A stretch of DNA of 47,343 nt from Dehalococcoidia bacterium (GTDB taxonomy: Bacteria > Chloroflexota > Dehalococcoidia > Dehalococcoidales > W111), in contig DUEU01000013.1 of NCBI GenBank assembly GCA_011191985.1, forward strand, positions 1 to 47,343, read 5' to 3'. The translations under genes and the position numbers were made by a program. The notes beneath the pieces are model-generated. The model had not been told where the DNA came from and made no database searches. It worked only from the letters and a program-made list of their open reading frames with translations. Shown one piece after another: positions 1 to 9,187 of the stretch (the stretch's first letter is position 1; each line of letters opens with the position of its first letter).

Positions 1-717
1 TTCGCGGGGGTGGGCGGTAAGCGATACCCGTATTGTATCACCGATACCCTCGTAGAGAAGGGTGCCGATACCCACGGCGCTGCGGATAACGCCCGTCCGC
101 GGTGGGCCAGCCTCGGTGATACCGATGTGAAGCGGGTAGGGGACTCGCTGTGCCATCTCCCGATAGGCTTCAATAGTGGTCGGCACATCAAAGGCCTTCA
201 GCGATACCTTAATCAGGTCGAAGTCAAGACTCTCCAGCAATTCGATATGCTTTAGAGCCGCCGCTACCATCTGCTGCGGTATACTGAGGGCAGGATCAAC
301 TTCTTTGGGCAGGCTGCCGGCGTTTACCCCGATGCGGATGGGCACGCCCCTTTCTTTAGCTGCCCTGACCACCGTGGTAACCCTTTCCGGTTGGCCTATA
401 TTGCCCGGGTTCAGGCGGAGGCCATCAACACCGGCCTCAAGCGCCGCCAGGGCCAGGCGGTAGTCAAAATGGATGTCGGCAATCAAAGGGATGGCAATAC
501 CCCTTTTTATGGCGGGGATTGCCTGCGCCGCCTCGGCATCGGGCACGGCCACCCGCACCAGTTCACAGCCGCACTCCTCAAGCTCCCTGACCTGCCGGAT
601 AGTTGACATAACATCACGGGTATCTGTTTTGGTCATGGACTGGACCACCACCGGGGCACCGCCACCAACAGTGACCCGGCCAATCCGAACCGGTCTGGAC
701 ATTCTTCGCAGGCTCAT
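1..717 (-). CDS. ispG: 4-hydroxy-3-methylbut-2-enyl diphosphate synthase (IspG/GcpE), 3' end outside window
   Basis: This is the IspG step of the MEP isoprenoid pathway, which converts MEcPP to HMBPP with a [4Fe-4S] cluster. The 239 visible codons give the TIM-barrel half: an N-terminal RPVRIGRVTVGGGAPVVVQS segment, QSMTKTDTRDV, the ADIHFDYRLA strand and the LNPGNIG loop, all typical of the family. The cluster-binding cysteines lie in the missing C-terminal part. The ATG (717-715) overlaps the rseP stop by four bases (ATGA), indicating translational coupling. It belongs to the same operon as dxr, another MEP-pathway gene. The only oddity is truncation by the window edge. Identification is secure from the conserved barrel motifs. 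Confidence 0.95.
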   Translation of the reverse strand, partial: MSLRRMSRPVRIGRVTVGGGAPVVVQSMTKTDTRDVMSTIRQVRELEECGCELVRVAVPDAEAAQAIPAIKRGIAIPLIADIHFDYRLALAALEAGVDGLRLNPGNIGQPERVTTVVRAAKERGVPIRIGVNAGSLPKEVDPALSIPQQMVAAALKHIELLESLDFDLIKVSLKAFDVPTTIEAYREMAQRVPYPLHIGITEAGPPRTGVIRSAVGIGTLLYEGIGDTIRVSLTAHPRE

Positions 718-1778
718 GGCAAGAGGCTCTCTCCGCTTATAATACGCAAAATGTCAAAATAGGTAAAATATACGACTACCGCCAGCAGCAGGGCAAAGCC
801 AATCATGTGCACCAGCCCCTCGGTCTTCGGCGTTATCCGCCGCCCGCCTCGCACCCATTCCAGCAGGACAAAGACAATGCGCCCCCCGTCCAGGCCAGGG
901 ATAGGGAAGAGGTTGAGCACCGCCAGGTTCATGCTGAGAAAGGCCGACCATTGCAGCAGGGGTACGATACCATACTGGGCAATCTCGCCGGTCACCTGAG
1001 CGATACCCACTGGTCCGGTTATCTGCGGCTCAATCGCTCCGATAAGTAACTGCTGCATCACATTCTTGAAACGGACGTAGGTCTCAAGGCACTCGGTAAA
1101 TCCCATCGGTACCGCCTGCCAGAAAGGATAGCTCTCCCGGATTATCTTCGGGTTCTTTATCATGCCCAGAACGCCAATTGCCCCTTCCTCCGGCGACGCC
1201 CTCCAGCGCGGCACCAGCCAGACCTCTTCGGTGGTCATATCGCTGTGCCGGATACCCACGGTAATTTCCTTCCCCAGGTTCAGCTGGATTGAGGACTGAA
1301 GGTCACTGATACTGCGTATCTCGCGATTATCGATACTCACTATGACATCGCCCACCTCAATCCCGGCCTGATAAGCCGGTGAGTCCGGCCTTACCTCGGC
1401 GATAAACACCTCACCTACCACTACATCATAGGGAATCATGAAAGCAACGGAAAGCAGCAAAATGGGCAGTAAAGCGTTCATCAAGGAACCAGCCCCGAGC
1501 ACCAGTATACGGACGCCCTTACTCCGGCCGGCCAGACTCCGCGGCACTTCGGGGTCTTCCTCGCCAGCCAGCTTGGTAAACCCACCCAGCGGTACGGCAT
1601 TAAGCGAGTACCGGGTCTCGCCGCGTGTGAACGATAGCAGCCTCGGCGGAAAGCCGACCCCAAATTCCTCCACTTTTATGCCGAATGCCTTGGCGGTCCC
1701 GAAATGCCCCAGCTCGTGGACGATGATGATTATGGCCAGGACAACCAGAAAGACCACTACGGTGATTACTACTGTCAA
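714..1778 (-). CDS. rseP: Site-2 intramembrane zinc metalloprotease (RseP/RasP family)
   Basis: A 354-residue membrane protease of the RIP family, which cleaves anti-sigma factors or signal peptides within the membrane. Visible features are an N-terminal membrane helix (about residues 2-20) running into HELGH (residues 21-25, zinc ligands and catalytic Glu), a central PDZ domain (about 120-190, with SPAYQAGIEVGDVIVSI), and the second conserved motif NLFPIPGLDGGR near residue 297, which carries the third zinc ligand Asp. C-terminal membrane helices follow. One PDZ domain, as in shorter bacterial forms, rather than the two of E. coli RseP. The gene overlaps dxr and ispG by four bases at its two ends. 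The substrate is unknown and no anti-sigma factor gene is nearby. Confidence 0.95.
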   Translation of the reverse strand: MTVVITVVVFLVVLAIIIIVHELGHFGTAKAFGIKVEEFGVGFPPRLLSFTRGETRYSLNAVPLGGFTKLAGEEDPEVPRSLAGRSKGVRILVLGAGSLMNALLPILLLSVAFMIPYDVVVGEVFIAEVRPDSPAYQAGIEVGDVIVSIDNREIRSISDLQSSIQLNLGKEITVGIRHSDMTTEEVWLVPRWRASPEEGAIGVLGMIKNPKIIRESYPFWQAVPMGFTECLETYVRFKNVMQQLLIGAIEPQITGPVGIAQVTGEIAQYGIVPLLQWSAFLSMNLAVLNLFPIPGLDGGRIVFVLLEWVRGGRRITPKTEGLVHMIGFALLLAVVVYFTYFDILRIISGESLLP

Positions 1779-2923
1779 TGGCCCACTCCCTCGGCCATGC
1801 GCCGCACCTGCTCCCGGGCCCAGCCGTCAGCCGCCATGATATCATCCAGAGTGGGGTGGGCGACTGCCTGGTGCTTTTCCAGTGCCCGCTCCACCAGCAG
1901 GGCGATGTCGGTGAACTTTATACGCCGGTCAAGGAACAGCAACACGGCAGCCTCATCGGCAGCACAGACAACGGCAGGACAGGTACCCCCCTTTTTCCCC
2001 GCCTCGACAGCCAGCCTGAGGCAGGGAAAGGTATCAAGGTCGGGGGGCTCGAAGGTCAACTGGCTGAGACGGGACCAGTCAAGGCGAGGCAACTGCCGGT
2101 TGGCCAGTCGCTCGGGGTAAGACAGGGCATACTGAATGGGCAGGCGCATATCCGGGCAGCCCAGCTGGGCTTTGATTGAGCCGTCGACGAACTCGACCAT
2201 GGAGTGGACGATGCTCTGGGGATGGATTACCACCTCAATATTTTCGAAAGGCGTATCGAACAACCAGTGGGCCTCAATTACCTCAAGCCCCTTGTTCATC
2301 AGGGTTGCCGAGTCAAGGGTAACCTTCTTCCCCATCTGCCAAGTGGGGTGGCCCAGGGCCTGCTCTGCGGTCACCTTTTCTAGCTGTGCCCGTGTAAGGT
2401 TGCGGAAGGGCCCACCCGAGGCGGTCAGAATCAGCCGGGCTACCGAAGGCATTTCCCCTTCAAGGCACTGCCATATAGCGCTGTGCTCGCTGTCAACTGG
2501 CAGAATACGTGCCCCGTGCAAACGGGCCTCTCCGGTGATTATCTCCCCGGCCATAACCAGCGACTCTTTATTGGCCAGGGCAATAACCTTACCCGCTTTT
2601 GCCGCCGCCAGTGTCGGACCCAGCCCCGCCTTGCCGGACGTAGCGATAACAACGACATCCACGTCCGGGTGACTGGCCATCTCTGCCAGTTCCAGCCGCT
2701 CGCCGTATCCTTCGGGAAGGGAATCTACTGCCCCTACATTCTGGCAGTAAAAAAAGCGTGGCCGGAACTGCCTGATTTGCTTCGCCAGCAGACCAGTATT
2801 TTCCCCCGCCGCCAGACCGACCACACGGAACCGCTCGGGGAAAGCCCCGATTACTGCTAGTGTTTGCTGCCCGATGGAGCCGGTTGAGCCGAGGACGGCC
2901 ACCCTTTTTATGCCACTACCCAT
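1775..2923 (-). CDS. dxr: 1-deoxy-D-xylulose 5-phosphate reductoisomerase
   Basis: Dxr performs the first committed step of the MEP pathway, converting DXP to MEP with NADPH and a divalent metal. The 382-residue length is normal. The NADPH-binding loop GSTGSIG is at residues 12-18. The conserved ALANKESLVMAGEII, PVDSEHSAIWQCLEG (metal-binding Asp/Glu), TASGGPFR and KVTLDSATLMNKGLEVIEA segments are all intact, so the enzyme should be active. It shares 16 bases with the upstream cdsA gene and four with rseP. Its operon mate ispG acts later in the same pathway. Confidence 0.97.
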   Translation of the reverse strand: MGSGIKRVAVLGSTGSIGQQTLAVIGAFPERFRVVGLAAGENTGLLAKQIRQFRPRFFYCQNVGAVDSLPEGYGERLELAEMASHPDVDVVVIATSGKAGLGPTLAAAKAGKVIALANKESLVMAGEIITGEARLHGARILPVDSEHSAIWQCLEGEMPSVARLILTASGGPFRNLTRAQLEKVTAEQALGHPTWQMGKKVTLDSATLMNKGLEVIEAHWLFDTPFENIEVVIHPQSIVHSMVEFVDGSIKAQLGCPDMRLPIQYALSYPERLANRQLPRLDWSRLSQLTFEPPDLDTFPCLRLAVEAGKKGGTCPAVVCAADEAAVLLFLDRRIKFTDIALLVERALEKHQAVAHPTLDDIMAADGWAREQVRRMAEGVGH

Positions 2924-3714
2924 ATTACGTAATAGTATACTACTATCCCGGCAAAGACAACGCTGTCCATTCTATCTAGGATGCCACCATGTCCCGGCAT
3001 CAGCCGGCCGGAGTCCTTGACCCCCATATTACGCTTGAGTAGCGACTCAACTAGGTCACCAAGCTGGCCCATTATACTGACCAGCAGGCCCAGGATTATG
3101 GCTCCGCCATAGCCGATTGGCAGACGAAGCGCCGGGATTAAGATAAAAAGAAGGCAGATAACAATGGCACCCAGGATACCGCCAATGAACCCCTCCCACG
3201 TCTTGCCGGGACTGATCTGGGGTGCCAGACGGTGCCTGCCCAGGGCCCGGCCGACGAAGAAGGCGGCGGTATCGGAACCGACGGTGGCAAACAAAGCCAG
3301 TAGCAGCCAGTTACGGCCATCGTCCAGCCCCCGGAGCGCGACAAGGTAGCTCAGCAGCCACCCGATATAAAGAATCCCGGCCATCGTCCATGCCCAGCCA
3401 ATAAAGGCTGCCTCCCTCTGCCGACGTAAAACCAGCCAGATTAGGGACAGCACCAGCGCTGATGTCAGCAATAGCGGTACCAGGAAATCATAGCCAAAAT
3501 GGGGGCTGATAATGAACAGCAGCACCCAGACAAGCCCGAAGACAGTGAGAGGTGGTACACGAGAAGCGTCAACCATCCGGTAGAATTCAATGGCCGCGGC
3601 CACTCCCGCAATAGCCGCCAGCACTGTGAACCAGGGTAACGGCTCACTAAACCAAACCGCAGCAATCAGGAGAGGAATCCCCCAGAGCGCCGTTATAACC
3701 CTTTTCTTCAACAC
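2908..3714 (-). CDS. cdsA: Phosphatidate cytidylyltransferase (CDP-diacylglycerol synthase)
   Basis: CdsA makes CDP-diacylglycerol from phosphatidate and CTP at the membrane, feeding phospholipid synthesis. The protein has about eight hydrophobic segments. The CdsA signature is complete near the C-terminus: SLLKRNMGVKDSGRLMPGHG followed by GILDRMDS, with the metal-binding Asp residues. I chose the GTG at 3714 because the protein then begins with the usual LKKRVITAL sequence and an AGGA motif lies seven bases upstream. A TTG at 3759 would add 15 residues with no family resemblance, although AAGG also precedes it. The usual neighbour uppS is not found between this gene and frr. Confidence 0.93.
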   Translation of the reverse strand: MLKKRVITALWGIPLLIAAVWFSEPLPWFTVLAAIAGVAAAIEFYRMVDASRVPPLTVFGLVWVLLFIISPHFGYDFLVPLLLTSALVLSLIWLVLRRQREAAFIGWAWTMAGILYIGWLLSYLVALRGLDDGRNWLLLALFATVGSDTAAFFVGRALGRHRLAPQISPGKTWEGFIGGILGAIVICLLFILIPALRLPIGYGGAIILGLLVSIMGQLGDLVESLLKRNMGVKDSGRLMPGHGGILDRMDSVVFAGIVVYYYVIWVVA

Positions 3715-3898
3715 GTCCGAGTCCTGTCCAGCATAATACTGCCGGCCAAAAGATAACAAAATGCCTTACCAACAGGTCAGGCAGGAGGGCTAATTTTATT
3801 CATGACTGGCGGCCGGTTATCACTCGATAAATCAACGACTAAAGAGCTGGAATTGTCGCTGGCTCTGGCATTTTAAGCGTGGCGAGGGACTATCCAGA

Positions 3899-4456
3899 CT
3901 ATACCTCCACCAGCTCTGCCTCTTTATCATGTCCAAACTGCTCAGCAATGGCTACGAATCGGTCAGTCAGCTTTTGCAACTGGTCCTGAGCGCGCTTATT
4001 CTCGTCCTGCGATATATCCTTATTTTTCTCCAGATTGCGCAGCTCTTCCAATGCCTCACGTCTCAGGTTGCGCACGGCAACCTTTCTCTCCTCGACTCGT
4101 CGGTGCACCAGCTTAATCAGTTCATGCCGTCGCTCTTCAGTTAGTGGAGGAATACTCAGCCGGATTACATTACCATCACTGGCCGGGTTCAGCCCGAGGT
4201 CAGACTTGAGGAGGGCCTTCTCGATGCTGTGGATGCCGCCCCGATCCCATGGCTGAATTACCAGGAGCCGGGCCTCGGGAGCGGAGATGGTGGCCAGTTG
4301 ATTCAGCGGCAGAGGCACACCATTATATTCGACCTTAATGTGTTCTATCAGGGCGGGGGTAGCATGCCCGGTACGGATGGAAGCCAGGTCCTTTTTTAAA
4401 ACGTCAACCGACACCGCCATCTTTTGTTCAATATTTTGCAGAGCCTCTTCAACCAT
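3899..4456 (-). CDS. frr: Ribosome recycling factor
   Basis: RRF splits the post-termination ribosome together with EF-G. The 185-residue length is standard. Family landmarks are the N-terminal helix, VDVLKKDLASIRTGHATPAL (the RTGRA-like region), the PLNQLATISAPEARLLVIQPWD segment of domain II, and the C-terminal helices starting at PPLTEERRHELIKLV. The start codon lies one base after the pyrH stop, so the two are co-translated. A 139-base gap follows before cdsA, wider than elsewhere in this operon. Confidence 0.97.
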   Translation of the reverse strand: MVEEALQNIEQKMAVSVDVLKKDLASIRTGHATPALIEHIKVEYNGVPLPLNQLATISAPEARLLVIQPWDRGGIHSIEKALLKSDLGLNPASDGNVIRLSIPPLTEERRHELIKLVHRRVEERKVAVRNLRREALEELRNLEKNKDISQDENKRAQDQLQKLTDRFVAIAEQFGHDKEAELVEV

Positions 4457-4457
4457 A

Positions 4458-5186
<729 letters not shown>

Positions 5187-5696
5187 CTAATCCTGCTCGC
5201 CCAGTTCGAACCTGGAAAACCGGCCTACTTTGATATTCTCCCCTACTTTAGCCACCGTCTCGCTAATCAGGTCCTGGACTGTCCGACTCGGATCCCTGAT
5301 GTAGGGCTGCATAAGAAGACAGGCCGCTGACAACTCCACTTTGGCTGTTTCCGGCACTTCCTCGGCAGCGATAAACTGGGGGCGCATGGCTGCTACCTGC
5401 ATGGCGATGTTGTGCGCCAGCTCACGGAACTGGTCGGTACGCGCCACGAAGTCAGTCTCGCAATTCAACTCCACCATAGCGCCGATACGGCCGCCGGCAT
5501 GAATATAAGCTTCAATCATCCCCTGAGATGCCGCCCGTTCGGCCTTTTTCTTGGCTACAAGCAGACCGCGCTCTCTAAGAAGCTCACTAGCTTTTTCCAT
5601 ATCCCCCTGCGTCTCCAGCAGGGCTTTGCGGCAGGCCATAATACCGGCTCCCGATTGCTCGCGTAATTCTTTTACCAGATCCACAGAAATAACCAA
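5187..5696 (-). CDS. tsf: Elongation factor Ts, short form
   Basis: EF-Ts recycles EF-Tu by exchanging GDP for GTP. The N-terminal UBA-like module (VKELREQSGAGIMACRKALL, including the signature LR..(T/S)GAG) and the core sequence GRIGAMVELNCETDFVARTD, which contacts EF-Tu, are clear. At 169 residues it lacks most of the second core subdomain and coiled coil of the roughly 280-residue E. coli protein. Short EF-Ts forms occur in Chloroflexota and some other phyla. Translation starts at TTG (5696), seven bases after GGAGG. The gene lies directly downstream of rpsB. Confidence 0.95.
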   Translation of the reverse strand: MVISVDLVKELREQSGAGIMACRKALLETQGDMEKASELLRERGLLVAKKKAERAASQGMIEAYIHAGGRIGAMVELNCETDFVARTDQFRELAHNIAMQVAAMRPQFIAAEEVPETAKVELSAACLLMQPYIRDPSRTVQDLISETVAKVGENIKVGRFSRFELGEQD

Positions 5697-5708
5697 ATAC
5701 TAGCCTCC

Positions 5709-6494
5709 TTACTCCTCGTCGGGGGTAAAAATAAGGCGCTCTTCACTGTCAATGATCGCCAACTCTTCTAGAGCCCCCTCTCCGCTTTCTGCGGTTACCG
5801 CCGTCGGCCCACCCCCTCTACCTTCGGTGATAGCGTCGGCGATTCGGCTACATACCAGCTTAATGGTCCTGATGGCATCATCGTTGGCTGGAATCGGATA
5901 GTCTATCTCATCCGGGTCACAATTGGTATCCACAATGGCCACCACCGGTATGCCAACACGCTTGGCTTCCGCCAGGGCAATATTTTCTTTTGCCGGGTCA
6001 ATAATGAACAGAACGTTGGGCAGACTGGTCATTTCCTTTATACCGGCCATCTGCTGGTTGAAACGGGTAATCAGTTCGCCAAGTTTCAAGGCCTCTTTCT
6101 TTGGCAGACGCTTGAAGTCTCCCTTGGCCTGCTGGTCTTCAAGACGTACCAGATAGTCGATACGCGCCTGGATAGTGGCGAAGTTAGTCAGCGTCCCCCC
6201 GAGCCAGCGCTGGTTGATATAATACATGCCGCAACGTTGTGCTTCCTGTTCTACTGCTTCTTGCGCTTGCTTCTTGGTACCGACAAAGAGAAAGGTCTCG
6301 CCGTCGGCCGTTGCCTGTCGAACGAACTCACAGGCCCGGTCCAGCTTGGCGACCGTCTGCTCCAGGTCAATGATATGTATTCCATTACGTTTGGTGAATA
6401 TGTATTTCTTCATGCGCGGGTGCCAGCGGCTAGTCTGATGACCAAAATGTGCCCCGGCTTCCAAGAGCTGCTTTATGGTACTGGTTTCCGACAA
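5709..6494 (-). CDS. rpsB: 30S ribosomal protein S2
   Basis: S2 binds the head/body junction of the 30S subunit. The protein (261 residues) carries the family motifs [53 protein letters not shown] and the late [24 protein letters not shown] sequence (quoted in parts). It begins with TTG at 6494, preceded by the purine-rich RBS AGAAGGGGGA. It is the first gene of the housekeeping operon. The acidic C-terminal tail (residues about 235-261) is lineage-specific. Confidence 0.97.
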   Translation of the reverse strand: MSETSTIKQLLEAGAHFGHQTSRWHPRMKKYIFTKRNGIHIIDLEQTVAKLDRACEFVRQATADGETFLFVGTKKQAQEAVEQEAQRCGMYYINQRWLGGTLTNFATIQARIDYLVRLEDQQAKGDFKRLPKKEALKLGELITRFNQQMAGIKEMTSLPNVLFIIDPAKENIALAEAKRVGIPVVAIVDTNCDPDEIDYPIPANDDAIRTIKLVCSRIADAITEGRGGGPTAVTAESGEGALEELAIIDSEERLIFTPDEE

Positions 6495-6535
6495 GTTAGA
6501 ATCCCCCTTCTACTCAATCCCTGCACTGGTTAAAC

Positions 6536-6565
6536 AGTATAGCATAACCCTCACTATAGCGGCAA
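6536..6565 (-). promoter_or_regulatory. Probable sigma-70 promoter of the rpsB operon
   Basis: Read on the minus strand, TTGCCG (6565-6560) and TATACT (6541-6536) are 18 bases apart. TGC directly before TATACT gives an extended -10 element. Transcription would start about 35 bases before the TTG start of rpsB. Position and quality fit the leading promoter of a ribosomal-protein operon. It is back to back with a plus-strand promoter at 6613-6642. Confidence 0.6.
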
Positions 6566-6612
6566 CCGTAACTGAAGTATCCGGCCGGTAGCCTGACTCC
6601 CTTTGGCTTAGC

Positions 6613-6642
6613 TTGACATCACTCGCAAAGGAATGCTTTAAT
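6613..6642 (+). promoter_or_regulatory. Probable sigma-70 promoter of the gene at 6716
   Basis: A perfect TTGACA (6613-6618), an 18-base spacer and TTTAAT (6637-6642), with TG at the extended -10 position (6634-6635). It drives transcription away from rpsB toward the small gene at 6716 and possibly on into the AOR-family gene at 7203. No operator-like repeat is evident between the divergent promoters. Confidence 0.55.
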
Positions 6643-6715
6643 AAAACTGACTGGGGCCACCCACAGCGTAGTCGGTTCGTGGTTGCCGGCCTAAGTCGGG
6701 TGTTTTACTTTCTAA

Positions 6716-7087
6716 ATGACCGAGCGGCTTATGATGCAGATCAGGAAGATATACAAAGATGTGAAACCCGAGCTACTTTACGATGAACTAAGAGATTTCA
6801 TTCAAAAGCGCGGGGTGGTGCTGGATGAAGCTAAGCTGGAAACATATTCCCTGCCCGGCGGCTCGGCACACATCGTCCGTGGCACACTAACCTTCAACGT
6901 TCCGGGTAGCCCGGGGAAGGGGGGAGCACCAAGCCTGAGGGCCCACGTTGTTGGCTCTGCTATCGGCGAGACCAAGGTGATACTCGATATCGATGACACA
7001 CTATTCCCCCAGGAGAAGATCGGTGCTGTCCAGGAAGACTTGGACTTTATTTTTGGGTCATACGAAGTAAAACCAGTCCAGCCGTAA
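6716..7087 (+). CDS. Conserved-looking small protein of unknown function
   Basis: A 123-residue soluble protein that I do not recognise. An amphipathic N-terminal helix (about residues 5-32) is followed by a region rich in alternating hydrophobic residues and Gly/Pro (about 40-115: GSAHIVRGTLTFNV, AHVVGSAIGETKVILDID), which suggests a beta-sheet domain. There is no signal peptide, membrane helix or cysteine motif. The first ATG (6716) has a weak ribosome binding site; the paired ATGs at 6731/6734 are alternatives. A good promoter lies 70 bases upstream, supporting a real gene. It is 115 bases upstream of an AOR-family gene on the same strand, but a joint function is only a guess. Confidence 0.6.
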   Translation: MTERLMMQIRKIYKDVKPELLYDELRDFIQKRGVVLDEAKLETYSLPGGSAHIVRGTLTFNVPGSPGKGGAPSLRAHVVGSAIGETKVILDIDDTLFPQEKIGAVQEDLDFIFGSYEVKPVQP

Positions 7088-7202
7088 CTCAGGATTAAAC
7101 TGTCTTACAGATGCCGATAGCGTATGACTTGAATAATGACTTGTACAAGCACTGCCTTCTTGAAAGGTTAAATAAAACTGTAACGGAAAGGAGCCGGTAA
7201 TA

Positions 7203-9083
7203 ATGAGAGAAAACTCCGGTGGTAACGGGGAAAAACCAGAATATGGCTATGCTGGCGAAATACTAAGGGTCGACTTGACCAAAGGGGAAAGTACGGCCGA
7301 TACCCCCGACGAATCTTTTCTCAGGAAATATGTTGGTGGTGCAACCCTAGGCATCAGGTACATTTTTGATGAAGTGCCGCCGGGTGTCGAATGGTCCGAT
7401 CCTGAGAACCGCCTATTCATTGGCACGGGGCCGTTGGGCGGCACCAGCGTCGGTGGTTCCGGGACCGTCTCTATCGCCACCAAAGGTGCCCTGACAAATG
7501 GGATGGCCAGTTCCCAAGCCAACGGCTTCTTCGGGGCATTCCTCAGGTTCTCCGGATTTGATGGCATCATCCTGCAAGGGACTGCCTCTGACTGGGTCTA
7601 TCTGTATATTCATGACGGCAAATCAGAACTGAGAGATGCCACCCATCTTATCGGCAAAGATACTCTGGAAGTTGACCGAATCATTAAAGAGGAACTAAAG
7701 AAAAAAGAGAGGGAGACCAGTATCCTCTGTATTGGCCCGGCCGGAGAGAACCTGGTGAAGTTCGCCTGCATCTGCGTTGACAAGGGGCACATGGCTGGCC
7801 ACAACGGACTCGGTGCGGTAATGGGCTCCAAGAAACTCAAGGCCATTGCCGTTGACCGCGGCAAGAGTGCCATACCCCTTAAGGACAAAGCCGCTTTATC
7901 GCAGCAGGCGAAAAAAATACTGGCCCACACCAGGTCTGATAAATTCCTCGATATGACCCTTAATGAGGGCACCGTCGGCGGTGTCGTTATGTCCACCAAA
8001 GCCGGCTTCATTCCGGTCAAAAATTACACTACCACCATCCACAGCATTGCTCCCGAAAAACTGGAAAAATATTCGACGGAATATATCAGGACCACGTTCA
8101 AAGCCAAGCCGACTCCCTGCTGGGCCTGTACGGCCACGCACTGCCACATGATGGAAATTACAGAAGGTAAATACGCCGGTCGTGTATTTGAGGAGCCGGA
8201 ATACGAAGGGATGGCCGCTTTCAGCTCGTTGATTGGCGTCGACGACGTCCACATGACGGTCGTGCTGGCCAGTGAAGTGGACCGGTTGGGTATGGATGCC
8301 AACGAGACCGGTTACCTTATCGCCTGGGTTATGGAGTGCTACGAAAAGCGGGTGCTCACCAAAGAGGATACCGATGGTCTGGAAATGAATTGGGGTAACG
8401 GCGAGGCAACAATGGCCATGCTCAACAAGATAGCCAACCGCCAGGGTTTTGGCAATGTCCTAGCCGAAGGAGTTATGCGGGCTGCCCGGCACGTCGGCGG
8501 GGAAGCGCCCAAAATGGCGGTCCACACTATGAAAGGCAACACCGTACGGGGCCATGACCATCGTGTCCAGTGGCTGGAGCTTTTTGACACCAGCGTCTCC
8601 AATGTGGGCACGATAGAGACCCACAAAGGGGCCCCCTATAAGATGCTCGGCCTGCCGGAAACCTACGATAATCTCGACCCGGACATCATCTCTACCGTGG
8701 AAGGCAAAATCAAGGGGGCCATGATATTTGAGGACTCTATGGCAACCTGCCGTTTCCAGACCTCATGTTCTATAGACCTCTTGGCTGAGGCGGTAAATAT
8801 GGCCACCGGCTGGGACCTGGACTTCGACGAAGCCATGACCATAGGCAAGAGAGCCGTTAACTTGGCGAGAGTGTTCAACATACGCCACGGTATTGGTACT
8901 GAACTTGACGCTCCGTCGATGAGATACGGCTCTACGCCGCTGGATGGCGCCGGCGCGGGACGGGGCATTATGCCACACTGGGAGAAAATGCTGGCTAACT
9001 ACTACAATCTTATGGGTTGGGATGAGAATGGTCAACCTCTTCCAGAGACCTTAAAAAACCTGGGCCTGGGTGATATTATATAG
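7203..9083 (+). CDS. Aldehyde:ferredoxin oxidoreductase family protein (AOR 1)
   Basis: A 626-residue member of the AOR family: tungsten (or molybdenum) bis-pterin enzymes that oxidise aldehydes to carboxylates with ferredoxin, or run in reverse. The N-terminal pterin-binding domain is clear (YAGEILRVDLTKG, FIGTGPLGG, ILCIGPAGENLVKFA, GHNGLGAVMGSKKLKAIAV). The EPEYEGM segment near residue 331 is also typical. The cluster motif is C306-x2-C309-x4-C314, against the usual C-x2-C-x3-C, with C516 as likely fourth ligand. No ferredoxin gene is adjacent, unlike AOR 2 and AOR 3. The ATG follows AAGGAG. It is cytoplasmic (no Tat signal), and the substrate is unknown. Confidence 0.9.
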   Translation: MRENSGGNGEKPEYGYAGEILRVDLTKGESTADTPDESFLRKYVGGATLGIRYIFDEVPPGVEWSDPENRLFIGTGPLGGTSVGGSGTVSIATKGALTNGMASSQANGFFGAFLRFSGFDGIILQGTASDWVYLYIHDGKSELRDATHLIGKDTLEVDRIIKEELKKKERETSILCIGPAGENLVKFACICVDKGHMAGHNGLGAVMGSKKLKAIAVDRGKSAIPLKDKAALSQQAKKILAHTRSDKFLDMTLNEGTVGGVVMSTKAGFIPVKNYTTTIHSIAPEKLEKYSTEYIRTTFKAKPTPCWACTATHCHMMEITEGKYAGRVFEEPEYEGMAAFSSLIGVDDVHMTVVLASEVDRLGMDANETGYLIAWVMECYEKRVLTKEDTDGLEMNWGNGEATMAMLNKIANRQGFGNVLAEGVMRAARHVGGEAPKMAVHTMKGNTVRGHDHRVQWLELFDTSVSNVGTIETHKGAPYKMLGLPETYDNLDPDIISTVEGKIKGAMIFEDSMATCRFQTSCSIDLLAEAVNMATGWDLDFDEAMTIGKRAVNLARVFNIRHGIGTELDAPSMRYGSTPLDGAGAGRGIMPHWEKMLANYYNLMGWDENGQPLPETLKNLGLGDII

Positions 9084-9111
9084 CGGGTGCCTCGATAGCC
9101 GCGAAATAAAC

Positions 9112-9144
9112 TAGGCCCTTTTCTACCAGCCAGAAAAGGGCCTA
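9112..9144. terminator. Perfect 13-bp stem-loop between convergent genes
   Basis: The arms TAGGCCCTTTTCT (9112-9124) and AGAAAAGGGCCTA (9132-9144) are exact complements around a seven-base loop. It lies between the AOR 1 stop and the convergent dctM stop, so it may end transcripts from both sides. Neither side has a strong run of T, which lowers confidence in factor-independent termination. Confidence 0.6.
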
Positions 9145-9187
9145 AATACCGCTTATACTGAGTTAAAGGGACTTTCTCCGGCCCAAA

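Noticed and set aside
3760-3898. Degenerate uppS or small gene between frr and cdsA
   Set aside because: No frame of useful length and no undecaprenyl synthase motif on either strand.
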